A DNA stretch of 64,000 nt from UBA4479 sp963974935 (GTDB lineage: Bacteria; Pseudomonadota; Alphaproteobacteria; Rhodospirillales; Casp-alpha2). The notes under the pieces were generated by a model. That model worked only from the letters and a program-made list of their open reading frames with translations. It had not been told where the DNA came from and made no database searches. The stretch is from the NCBI GenBank assembly GCA_963974935.1, contig CAXBEV010000001.1:62001-126000 (forward strand), in the 5' to 3' direction. Positions 16,012-23,870 of the stretch are shown one piece after another. Each line of letters starts with the position of its first letter. Position 1 is the first letter of the stretch. The position numbers and the translations under genes are program-made.

Positions 16012-18030
16012 ATGAAAGAAAATTACGCGGGGTCGAATATTGCACAAGCGAAGCTTGATCAGGCATCGGAACGGGACCGGCCTTGGCTGTTTCGGACCTA
16101 TTCCGGCCATTCTTCGGCGGCGAAATCGAATGAATTGTACCGGGCCAATTTGGGGCGCGGGCAAACCGGCCTTTCCATCGCCTTCGATCTGCCGACCCAG
16201 ACTGGTTATGACAGTGATCATCCGCTGGCCCGGGGCGAAGTCGGCAAGGTCGGTGTGCCGATCTCTCATTTAGGTGACATGCAGACCCTGCTGGACGGCA
16301 TCCCGCTTGAAAAAATGAACACGTCGATGACCATCAACGCCCCGGCAGCTTGGTTGTTGGCGTTGTACGTGGCGGCGGCAGAACGCCAAGGCGTCGCCCG
16401 TGACCAACTTTCAGGCACGGTGCAGAACGACATCATTAAGGAATACCTTTCGCGTGGCACCTATATTTTTCCGCCGGCGCCCAGCATGAAATTAATCGCA
16501 GATACGGTCAGCTTTACGTACCGGGAAATTCCAAAATGGAATCCGATCAACGTGTGCTCGTACCATCTGCAAGAAGCCGGCGCGACGCCGAACCAGGAAC
16601 TCGCGTTCGCGCTCGCTATTGCCGTTGAGGTATTGGATACGGTCCGTCCCCGCGTGCCCGTCGAAGACTTTCCTTTGGTCGCAGGCCGTATCAGCTTTTT
16701 CGTGAACGCAGGCGTTCGGTTCGTGACCGAGATGTGCAAGATGCGCGCCTTCACCGATTTGTGGGACGAGATTTTGCGCGATCATTATGGGATCGAAGAC
16801 CCAAAGCTTCGGCGCTTCCGCTACGGCGTGCAGGTCAACTCGTTGGGCCTCACCGAGCAGCAGCCGGAAAACAACGTTTATCGCATCTTGTTGGAGATGC
16901 TGGCTGTGACCTTGTCGAAAAACGCCCGCGCCCGTGCCGTGCAATTGCCTGCGTGGAATGAAGCGCTGGGGTTGCCGCGCCCTTGGGATCAGCAATGGTC
17001 ACTGCGCCTGCAACAGATCGTCGCCTATGAAACCGATCTTTTGGAATATGGCGATTTGTTCGACGGCTCACCGGTGGTCGCGGAAAAAGTCGACTCCTTA
17101 AAAGCCGATGCTCGCACCGAACTTGCCGCCATCGATGCCATGGGCGGCGCCGTCGCCGCGGTCGAAAGCGCGTATATGAAACGTGCCCTCGTCGAGAGTA
17201 ACGCGAAGCGTTTATCGGCGATTGAGCGTGGCGATCAAGTGGTCGTCGGCGTCAATAAATACACCGAGGCCGAGCCTTCACCGCTGACCGCAACAGATGG
17301 GGCCATCATGACCGTCGACGCGTCGGCGGAACGCGAGCAGATCGAGGCGCTGAATGCGTGGCGTGCATCCCGCGACGATGCGGCGGTGAAAACGGCGTTG
17401 GCAGACTTGCGTGCGGCGGCGGTCGAAGACCGGAATATCATGGAGCCCTCCATCCAGTGCGCGCATGCGGGCGTTACCACCGGCGAGTGGGCAGGGCTTT
17501 TGCGCGACGTGTACGGTGAATATCGCGCGCCGACGGGCGTTGGCGGTTCTTCAGCACAGGCGCCGGAATCGCTGAACGCGGTGCGCGCCCGGGTCAATGC
17601 GTTAGAGCCGATGCTGGGCACACGCCTAAAAATGCTGGTCGGCAAGCCCGGCCTGGACGGCCACTCCAATGGTGCTGAGCAGATCGCTGTCCGCGCCCGC
17701 GACGCCGGCGTCGAAGTGATCTACGAAGGAATCCGGCTGACCCCCGCCGAGATCGTGTCTGCGGCGCTGCAAGAAGGTGTGCATGTGGTGGGCTTGTCGA
17801 TTTTGTCGGGCTCGCACGTGACATTGGTTGCAGATGTGGTCAAAGGCCTCAAGGCGGCTGGGCTCGAAGACGTGCCGGTGATCGTCGGCGGTATTATTCC
17901 GCCAGAAGACGCCGCCATGCTGATGGCCAACGGGGTCGCTGCCGTCTACACGCCAAAAGATTTTGATCTGACGCAAATTTTGGACGGTATTGTTGGTATC
18001 GTCGAGAAGGCCTACGCGCGAGCGGCGTGA
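16012..18030 (+). CDS. ecm: (2R)-ethylmalonyl-CoA mutase
   Basis: Ecm is an adenosylcobalamin-dependent mutase that turns (2R)-ethylmalonyl-CoA into methylsuccinyl-CoA. The 672-residue protein shows the mutase barrel beginning WLFRTYSGHSSAAKSNELYR, with GLSIAFDLPTQTGYDSDHP and NTSMTINAPAAWLLALY, and the C-terminal B12-binding domain with DGHSNGAEQ (the D-x-H-x-x-G motif) near residue 549, then GLSILSGSHVTLV and GGIIPPEDA. The ATG at 16012 was preferred because GGGGACTG lies just before it; an in-frame ATG at 16000 has no ribosome site. It is transcribed away from ccr. The older name for this family is MeaA. Confidence 0.96.
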   Translation: MKENYAGSNIAQAKLDQASERDRPWLFRTYSGHSSAAKSNELYRANLGRGQTGLSIAFDLPTQTGYDSDHPLARGEVGKVGVPISHLGDMQTLLDGIPLEKMNTSMTINAPAAWLLALYVAAAERQGVARDQLSGTVQNDIIKEYLSRGTYIFPPAPSMKLIADTVSFTYREIPKWNPINVCSYHLQEAGATPNQELAFALAIAVEVLDTVRPRVPVEDFPLVAGRISFFVNAGVRFVTEMCKMRAFTDLWDEILRDHYGIEDPKLRRFRYGVQVNSLGLTEQQPENNVYRILLEMLAVTLSKNARARAVQLPAWNEALGLPRPWDQQWSLRLQQIVAYETDLLEYGDLFDGSPVVAEKVDSLKADARTELAAIDAMGGAVAAVESAYMKRALVESNAKRLSAIERGDQVVVGVNKYTEAEPSPLTATDGAIMTVDASAEREQIEALNAWRASRDDAAVKTALADLRAAAVEDRNIMEPSIQCAHAGVTTGEWAGLLRDVYGEYRAPTGVGGSSAQAPESLNAVRARVNALEPMLGTRLKMLVGKPGLDGHSNGAEQIAVRARDAGVEVIYEGIRLTPAEIVSAALQEGVHVVGLSILSGSHVTLVADVVKGLKAAGLEDVPVIVGGIIPPEDAAMLMANGVAAVYTPKDFDLTQILDGIVGIVEKAYARAA

Positions 18031-18043
18031 TGCTCTGGTTCGC

Positions 18044-18517
18044 TCAACCGCTTTTGCGTTGTGGGACAAGGACGTTCACGGGGCCGTCCTTGATTCCGAG
18101 GGCGTCAGGATTTTCGATTTTTGGCTTCATGGTATCGGTCAAAAATCGTACGACGCCGTTTTGCATGTTTTTGAGTACCGGTGACCAGGTAACGAACAGG
18201 CCGCCGTTGATCTCGTAGCTCATGATGTCGCCGTCGTCGACGGCAGCATCAATGGCGGCCGCCAGATTGTCGCTGCGACCGACGTATACCCATCCCGGTT
18301 TGACGCCGGAATGCCAAATCACATAAACACCCGAGGCGCCAGTCAGGCCTTCGGCCGTAGTGTCCAAGTGCGTCAGGCGATGGAATTTGCCACGCTTGTT
18401 ACGTACCCACTCGGGATCGAGGGGCGGGCCATCGTATTTGGCCTTCGGTTTATCCACTTTTTTCTTGAAAAATCCGAGCACGGCGGTGCGATCCATAGTT
18501 TCAAATCGGTTTAGCAT
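18044..18517 (-). CDS. GIY-YIG-like domain protein of unknown function
   Basis: I do not recognise this 157-residue protein as a named family. The middle part reads GASGVYVIWHSGVKPGWVYVGRSDNL (about residues 60-85, shown in pieces: GVYVIWHSG then WVYVGRSDNL), which matches the spacing of the GIY and YIG halves of the GIY-YIG nuclease fold. The N-terminus has a lysine-rich stretch (FFKKKVDKPKAKYDG). I cannot place a catalytic glutamate with confidence, so activity is uncertain. No signal peptide or membrane helix is present. An internal ATG at 18496 is an alternative start. The gene is convergent with ecm, only 13 bases from it. Confidence 0.65.
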   Translation of the reverse strand: MLNRFETMDRTAVLGFFKKKVDKPKAKYDGPPLDPEWVRNKRGKFHRLTHLDTTAEGLTGASGVYVIWHSGVKPGWVYVGRSDNLAAAIDAAVDDGDIMSYEINGGLFVTWSPVLKNMQNGVVRFLTDTMKPKIENPDALGIKDGPVNVLVPQRKSG

Positions 18518-18655
18518 AGATAGTCGCGTCTTGCCATAATGTTAACGGGCAAGGTTCGGAACTGTATTTATGCTATGCACCCGTGCTTGTCGCAACGGTC
18601 TAGTCGGGTAAACTGCGTCAAATCGCGCGACATTATGGGGTTGGGAGGCCCTTTC

Positions 18656-19039
18656 ATGCAGATTGATCGCATCGACCATTTTGTACTCACCGTGCGCGAT
18701 ATCGACGCGACATGTGATTTTTACGCGATTGCGCTGGGTATGGAGCGGATCGATTTTGGGGCTGGTCGAACGGCGCTGAAATTTGGCCAACAGAAGATCA
18801 ATCTGCACCGCGCCGGGCATGAGTTAGAACCTAAATCCGCAAAACCGACCCCTGGCAGCGGTGATTTTTGTTTGATCACCAAAACGCCTATCAACGATGT
18901 GGTCGCACACCTGAAATCTGTGGGCATCGTTATCGAGTATCTGCCGAGCCCCCGCACCGGGGCCATTGGACCAATCATGTCGGTGTATTTTCGAGATCCC
19001 GACGACAATTTAATTGAGGTTTCGACGTATGATGAATGA
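18656..19039 (+). CDS. VOC (glyoxalase/bleomycin resistance) family protein
   Basis: This 127-residue protein has the paired beta-alpha-beta-beta-beta modules of the vicinal oxygen chelate superfamily. It begins MQIDRIDHFVLTVRDIDATCDFYA and ends with the signature SVYFRDPDDNLIEVSTYDE. A histidine at position 8 and a glutamate near the end match usual metal-ligand positions. The start has GGGAGG upstream; an upstream in-frame ATG would add an unlikely leader. Its stop overlaps the start of the CoA-transferase gene, so it is the first gene of a three-gene operon and may act on the same substrate family, though its reaction is unknown. Confidence 0.85.
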   Translation: MQIDRIDHFVLTVRDIDATCDFYAIALGMERIDFGAGRTALKFGQQKINLHRAGHELEPKSAKPTPGSGDFCLITKTPINDVVAHLKSVGIVIEYLPSPRTGAIGPIMSVYFRDPDDNLIEVSTYDE

Positions 19040-20285
19040 GCACAATACAGTTGCATCTGATGGCCCGCTGACGGGGCTCCGAATTTTAGAACTTGGTCAC
19101 TTTATTGCGGCGCCTTTCTGTACGCGGGTGCTCGCAGACCTTGGTGCCGAGGTGATTAAGATCGAGCCGCCGGTGCGGGGTGATCCGGTGCGCACCTGGG
19201 GCACGATCCCAGAAGGCGAGACGGTGTCGGTTTGGTGGTCTGTGCACGGGCGCAACAAACGTTCCGTCACCGTTGATTTGAAAAAACCCGAAGGTATCGC
19301 GTTGGTGAAGCGCATGATCGCTGACGCGGATGCGGTGGTTGAAAACTTTAAGCCGGGGCAGTTGGCGAAGTGGGGGCTCGGTCCCGACGAAATTCAGGCG
19401 GCCAATCCGGAAGCCGTGTTGGTGCAGATTTCCGGCTACGGACAGACCGGGCCGTATCATAAGCGGGCCGCATTCGGGATTATCGGTGAAGCGGTCGGCG
19501 GTATCCGCCACCTGACCGGTTATCCGCCCGAGGTCTCTGACCTGCCGCCTGTACGCACGGGTGTATCGTTCGGTGACAGCGTGGCGGGGTTGTATGGCGC
19601 CATCGGTCTGTTGGCAGCGATGTTTGAAAAACAGGCAGGCCGCGGTAAGCCCGGGCGCCGCGTAGATGTGGCTTTGACCGAGAGCGTGCTTAGTTTGCTC
19701 GAAGGCTGCCTGCCGGAATACGGCTACTTTGGCGCGGTGCGTCAGCCCCAAGGTTCGACCATTAAAACCACGGCGCCGTCCAACGCATACCCGTCCAGCG
19801 ATGGGCGATGGTTTTTGATCGGTGGCAATTCGGATGCGTTGTTTGCGCGTTTATGCGGTGTCATGAACCGTCTCGACATGCTCGAAGACTCGCGGTTTGT
19901 CGGGAATGTGGCGCGGGTCAAAAACATTGAGGCCTTGGATGCGGAAATCGCGGCGTGGACGTCGACGCTGACGCTCGAAGAATTGGAAAAAGCCGTCGCC
20001 GAAGCCGATATCCCCTCCAGTCGGATCTATGATACCGCCGACATCGCGGCTGACCCGCAATACCTGGAACGCGGCATGGTGCACAAAGTCAACGACCCGC
20101 GTCTGGGTGAGGTGTTGCATCCTGGCGTGGTCCCGCGCTTTGAAGGTGCCGATTCAAACGTGCCCGACGGCGGGGTCCGCTGGGCCGGACCTGCGGTCGG
20201 GGCGCATACGGATGATGTGCTTGGGAAAGATTTAGGTTTGAGCGCTGATGAGATTGCGCGTTTGAAAGAGGAGGGCGTAATATGA
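19029..20285 (+). CDS. CaiB/BaiF family (type III) CoA-transferase
   Basis: Type III CoA-transferases move CoA between carboxylic acids by a covalent aspartyl intermediate. The 418-residue protein shows the N-terminal GLRILELGHFIAAPFCTRVLADLGAEVIKIEPP (in pieces: LELGHFIAAPFC and LADLGAEVIKIEPP), the segment VVENFKPGQLAKWGLG, and the catalytic aspartate in SFGDSVAGLYGAI. Two adjacent ATGs at 19029 and 19032 overlap the end of the VOC gene; GAGG lies upstream. Its stop overlaps the next start as ATGA. Pairing with an HMG-CoA lyase homologue suggests activation of a branched dicarboxylic or hydroxy acid (for example 3-hydroxy-3-methylglutarate, citramalate or itaconate) followed by cleavage; the actual substrate is not determined by sequence. 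Confidence 0.92.
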   Translation: MMNEHNTVASDGPLTGLRILELGHFIAAPFCTRVLADLGAEVIKIEPPVRGDPVRTWGTIPEGETVSVWWSVHGRNKRSVTVDLKKPEGIALVKRMIADADAVVENFKPGQLAKWGLGPDEIQAANPEAVLVQISGYGQTGPYHKRAAFGIIGEAVGGIRHLTGYPPEVSDLPPVRTGVSFGDSVAGLYGAIGLLAAMFEKQAGRGKPGRRVDVALTESVLSLLEGCLPEYGYFGAVRQPQGSTIKTTAPSNAYPSSDGRWFLIGGNSDALFARLCGVMNRLDMLEDSRFVGNVARVKNIEALDAEIAAWTSTLTLEELEKAVAEADIPSSRIYDTADIAADPQYLERGMVHKVNDPRLGEVLHPGVVPRFEGADSNVPDGGVRWAGPAVGAHTDDVLGKDLGLSADEIARLKEEGVI

Positions 20286-21214
20286 GCACCCCAACTATGG
20301 AAGCTGTTGAAATTTGTGACGTCGCACCCCGCGACGGGTTTCAGGTCGTGTCGACGTGGATCCCGACCGAAACCAAAATTGCGATCGTCGAAGGCTTGGC
20401 CGACGCCGGCTTTAAGCGGATCGAGACCGGGGCGTTCGTCTCACCCAAGCACGTGCCGCAAATGGCCGACACGGCTGAAGTCCACGCGACCGCGAAGGTT
20501 GGCGATGACGTGCGCTTGTCGACCTTGATCCCGAACCTGCGCGGCGCGGAAAACGCCTTAGCGGCGGGCATCAGCGATCTTGTGTATGTATTCTCGGCGT
20601 CTGAAAGCCATAACAAATCCAACGTGCGGCGCCCCGTCGCAGCGTCGATCGAGGAACTGGGCGAGGTAATCCGGATCGGTCGTGACCATGCGGACTTTAA
20701 ACTTCGGGTCAACATCGCCACCGTTTTCGATTGTCCGTTTGAAGGCCGCGTCGACGAAGATGCGGTTTACGCCGCCATCGAAAAAGTCTTGGCGTATGGC
20801 GAACCAGTTGAACTAGGTCTTTGCGATACCACGGGGCGCGCATTGCCGGATCACGTACGCGATGTTTGTGCGGGCGCGATGACGCGGTTCGGTGGTGACG
20901 GCATCAGCTGGTTGTATCATGGCCACGATACGTTCGGACTCGGTGTCGCCAATGCTTTATATGCGTATGAAGCCGGCATCCGTCTGTTCGATGCGGCAGC
21001 GGCCGGTCTCGGCGGTTGCCCCTTCGCGCCGGGTGCGACCGGCAATACGGCCAGCGAAGACCTTGTGTTCACATTCGAAAATATGGGCATCGATACCGGG
21101 ATCGATTTGGCTAAGTTGTTGAGCGTCGCCGAAAAAATTGCAGAATTACCGGACACGCAAACCGGCGGTCATATCCGTATCGTGCCCCGCGAGCGTGTGT
21201 TGAGCGCAGCCTAA
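20282..21214 (+). CDS. Hydroxymethylglutaryl-CoA lyase family protein
   Basis: HMG-CoA lyases split HMG-CoA into acetoacetate and acetyl-CoA. The 310-residue TIM-barrel protein has the catalytic VAPRDGFQ near residue 14, the FVSPKHVPQMAD segment, the metal-site WLYHGHDTFGLG and the signature loop GLGGCPFAPGATGNTASEDL with the conserved cysteine. The start overlaps the CoA-transferase stop by four bases. The H-G-H-D form differs slightly from the H-C-H-D of classic lyases, so a relative acting on a similar CoA ester, such as citramalyl-CoA, cannot be excluded. Leucine breakdown would normally come with other genes that are not here. Confidence 0.88.
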   Translation: MSTPTMEAVEICDVAPRDGFQVVSTWIPTETKIAIVEGLADAGFKRIETGAFVSPKHVPQMADTAEVHATAKVGDDVRLSTLIPNLRGAENALAAGISDLVYVFSASESHNKSNVRRPVAASIEELGEVIRIGRDHADFKLRVNIATVFDCPFEGRVDEDAVYAAIEKVLAYGEPVELGLCDTTGRALPDHVRDVCAGAMTRFGGDGISWLYHGHDTFGLGVANALYAYEAGIRLFDAAAAGLGGCPFAPGATGNTASEDLVFTFENMGIDTGIDLAKLLSVAEKIAELPDTQTGGHIRIVPRERVLSAA

Positions 21215-21287
21215 GGCGCGGTGCATATTGACTTTCGCGCCGTAGCACCCAAATGCAATTGGGTTTAGGTCAGTGAAAGATTTAGGG

Positions 21288-22160
21288 ATGGCACGTCTTC
21301 AGGTATCGAAGATCGGTGCGCGCTTCATCGCCGTGGTCGGCATCTTGAGCGTGGTGTCGGCATGTTCCAGTTTAAAGATCGCGTATGGCTTTGCTGATGA
21401 TGCGTTGGAAAGCCGTGCTGAGCAGTACCTTGATCTGGATAGCGATGGTGAGGCGAAGGTCGAGGCAGAGATCGCCCGCCTGTTGAATTGGCATCGCACC
21501 GTCATGCTGCCACGCTACGCCGCATTTCTAAACGGTGTCGCCGACGTGAACGATACTGGCTCTTGGCAGCGCCGCGAAATCGCACAGGCGTTTCAGGGCT
21601 TCAAGGCGTTGCTGGATGAAACCGCGTTGGGTGCCGCACCGTTCATCGCCAATGTGTTAAAGGACCACACCTCGCCCGAGCGTGTCGAGTATTTGCGGGC
21701 ACAGATGGCCGTCTACATCCGCGAAGAGTTGGCAGAAGAACAAGCCTCGTTTAAAGACCGTTTGACCGAACAAGTTGACCGCCGTGTGCGAAATTTTGAA
21801 CGCTTTGTCGGTCCGTTGCGCGATGAACAAATTGATATTATCCGTCGCCACACCGCGCCCGCGCTGACCGATAGAAACCTCTGGTTGCGTCACCTTGATC
21901 GTCGTCATCAAGCACTTGCCGATTATCTCCAGTCCGACCCTGAAACCATCGCCCTGACGACGTTTGTGCACACCTGGACAACGCGGGGTTACGACATCGT
22001 CGACCCTGAGTACGCAAAAATATCTGAAGCGCGTTGGAATAAACTCGAAGAACTTCATGAAGACATGCTGTCGTCGTTGGATGGCGAACAGCGTGCCGCG
22101 CTTTCCTTATCTCTCAGAAGTTATGCCGCCGATATGATGGATCTCGCTACCGGTAGCTGA
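21288..22160 (+). CDS. DUF6279-like lipoprotein
   Basis: This is a likely outer-envelope lipoprotein of 290 residues. A basic N-terminus (ARLQVSKIGARF) and a hydrophobic core lead to the lipobox LSVVSAC, with the acylated cysteine near residue 26. The mature part is largely alpha-helical and charged, with YLDLDSDGEAKVEAEIARLLNWHR and many D/E/R pairs, which resembles the DUF6279 lipoproteins I know from proteobacteria. Function is unknown. The GTG at 21273 is an alternative start; the ATG at 21288 is preferred. It follows the HMG-CoA lyase gene by 73 bases, including a GGCGCG/CGCGCC stem (21215-21241). Confidence 0.75.
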   Translation: MARLQVSKIGARFIAVVGILSVVSACSSLKIAYGFADDALESRAEQYLDLDSDGEAKVEAEIARLLNWHRTVMLPRYAAFLNGVADVNDTGSWQRREIAQAFQGFKALLDETALGAAPFIANVLKDHTSPERVEYLRAQMAVYIREELAEEQASFKDRLTEQVDRRVRNFERFVGPLRDEQIDIIRRHTAPALTDRNLWLRHLDRRHQALADYLQSDPETIALTTFVHTWTTRGYDIVDPEYAKISEARWNKLEELHEDMLSSLDGEQRAALSLSLRSYAADMMDLATGS

Positions 22161-22232
22161 TCGTGATTGTATGCGTGCGCAGGCACTTTAAAGTGTCCCC
22201 GCAACCGCATCATGCGGTCTTCGGGGGATAGC

Positions 22233-22997
22233 TTGGATACGCTCATAGATTTCTTTATTGCCGACACCGGGCTCGAGCTTTGGAGCGCGCTTTTGATGTG
22301 CGCAGTGTCATTTATCGGAAGTTTCATCGCAGCTTCGCTCGGGTTGGGTGGTGGCTTGTTGGTGATGGCGACGATGGCGTCCCTCTTGCCGCCGACGGTG
22401 CTGATCCCGCTGCATGGCATCGTGCAGTTGGGCTCGAATGCGGGGCGGGCGCTTATCATGCGCTCAGAAATTCTGACCCATGTGGTGCCGGCATTTTTGC
22501 TGGGCACGATTATCGGCGCATTGATCGGCGGGCAAGTGGTGGTTTCGCTGCCGACCCAGGTGCTGCAAATTGTGCTTGGCGGCTTTGTGTTGTATGCGAC
22601 GTGGGGCCCGAAATTTCGGGCGTCCGAGCCGGGTAAAAAAACATTTTTCGGGGTTGGATTGGTCGGGGCGTTTGTGACCATGTTCGTGGGGGCGACCGGG
22701 CCGTTGGTCGCGCCGTTCGCCGCCGCCGCATCGGACAAGCGTCAAAACGTCGTCGCCACCCACGCCACCCTGATGACGATACAGCATGGTTTTAAGGTTA
22801 TTGCATTCGGGTTCTTGGGTTTCGCGTTCGGGCCGTACATTCCGTTATTGGTCGGATTGCTGGCCTGCGGCTTTATCGGCACCTATGCCGGCAAGCACAT
22901 GTTGAACTTCATGCCCGAACACATTTTTCGGATCGGGTTGAAGGCGGTGATTACGGCGTTGGCGCTTCGGTTATTGTATGCGGGCGTGTTCGGCTGA
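22233..22997 (+). CDS. TauE/SafE family permease (sulfite exporter family)
   Basis: This inner-membrane protein of about 254 residues has seven to eight hydrophobic segments and the TauE/SafE repeat pattern: SFIGSFIAASLGLGGGLLVMATM in the first half (shown from IGSFIAASLGLGGG) and FVGATGPLVAPF in the second. Family members export or import sulfite, sulfonates or other anions; the substrate here is unknown. The start is uncertain. TTG at 22233 has GGGGGAT directly upstream, ATG at 22212 has no ribosome site. A perfect 12-base palindrome CACTTTAAAGTG lies upstream at 22184-22195. The 3' end overlaps the convergent 85-residue gene by 27 bases. Confidence 0.85.
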   Translation: MDTLIDFFIADTGLELWSALLMCAVSFIGSFIAASLGLGGGLLVMATMASLLPPTVLIPLHGIVQLGSNAGRALIMRSEILTHVVPAFLLGTIIGALIGGQVVVSLPTQVLQIVLGGFVLYATWGPKFRASEPGKKTFFGVGLVGAFVTMFVGATGPLVAPFAAAASDKRQNVVATHATLMTIQHGFKVIAFGFLGFAFGPYIPLLVGLLACGFIGTYAGKHMLNFMPEHIFRIGLKAVITALALRLLYAGVFG

Positions 22998-23228
22998 TGT
23001 GACCGCCGGCGGGGTCGGGCGATTTTTTGCCAAGTGCTGCCGCCCCGCATCGGTGATGGCGATCATCGTCGACGCGCCGGAAGGTTGGCGCACGATAAAG
23101 CCCGCATCAATAGCGTCTTCCCATACCGTCAGGCGTGGGCACGACGTCCGCCAGGCATCCATGACATCTTCATACGGCTTTGGTTCATCTCGCAGCCATT
23201 GCAGGAGATCCAGGATCAATTCATCCAT
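22971..23228 (-). CDS. Conserved small winged-helix-like hypothetical protein
   Basis: This 85-residue protein starts MDELILDLLQWLRDEPKPYE and continues VMDAWRTSCPRLTVWEDAID, then ends with a MIAITDAGRQHLA segment that looks like the wing and last helix of a small winged-helix domain. I recall close relatives with the same RTSCPRL-x-x-WE core in many alphaproteobacteria, all without known function. It overlaps the end of the TauE gene on the opposite strand and lies 22 bases from the PAS gene upstream on the same strand. Confidence 0.75.
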   Translation of the reverse strand: MDELILDLLQWLRDEPKPYEDVMDAWRTSCPRLTVWEDAIDAGFIVRQPSGASTMIAITDAGRQHLAKNRPTPPAVTSAEHARIQ

Positions 23229-23250
23229 ATCAAACCTTTTTCACTTTACG

Positions 23251-23787
23251 TCAAAGTGCCCCGAAAATCTGCTCGGCACGCTCGCGCTCTTCGATGTCGC
23301 CCTCAAGAAAGCTGGATGCCCGATCAAAAGTAGATCCCCCGTGCTTGATCAGCATAATACCTAAAACCTTGTTTGGCGTAACATTGTCATCGGCAAGTGG
23401 CAGACCGACGCGTGTATACGTCGCCCAGTTAACGGTTTCAGACGGCAACTGCGAGATCATGACGCCAAGTACGTCGCCGTCGATAATGCGCGAGAAAAAA
23501 CTGGTGATTTCTTCGAGTACACGCCCCGAACGATGATCTGAGAATGTTTTGCCGGTCAGTGCGATGCCGATGTGCTCATCAAGCGAAGACCCCATAAAAC
23601 GATAGCGAAAAGTCCGATTTTCTTCGGCATCAATTATGAACAAGCTCGGCAGCAACTTCGGCACATCAATCAAGTTGAGGTCGCCTTGCGCCGGAAATCG
23701 ATGCGCGCCACGCGACCGTTTCCAGAAATCAAAGATTTCTTTAATACGATCATCTTTTAACTGAGCGACGAGGTCGTCTGCGCGCAT
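23251..23787 (-). CDS. PAS domain protein (PAS_5-like, single domain)
   Basis: This 178-residue protein consists of one PAS-like domain of the kind often seen in Rhodospirillales (LPSLFIIDAEENRTFRYRFMGSSLDE, then GKTFSDHRSG and a core ending GLPLADDNVTPNKVLGIML). The usual N-terminal FDFWKRSRGAHRFPAQGDLN precedes it. There is no kinase, cyclase or DNA-binding domain, so it may be a stand-alone sensor or partner protein. The ATG at 23787 is chosen because GGAGG lies nine bases upstream; the frame stays open six codons further. No output can be assigned. Confidence 0.85.
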   Translation of the reverse strand: MRADDLVAQLKDDRIKEIFDFWKRSRGAHRFPAQGDLNLIDVPKLLPSLFIIDAEENRTFRYRFMGSSLDEHIGIALTGKTFSDHRSGRVLEEITSFFSRIIDGDVLGVMISQLPSETVNWATYTRVGLPLADDNVTPNKVLGIMLIKHGGSTFDRASSFLEGDIEERERAEQIFGAL

Positions 23788-23870
23788 ATCGTATAGCCTC
23801 CGCATCTACCCGTGAGTGATTTTAGAGAAAATACTTCGCTACGTCGTAAAGTAAGTTAAATTGCCAGCGT

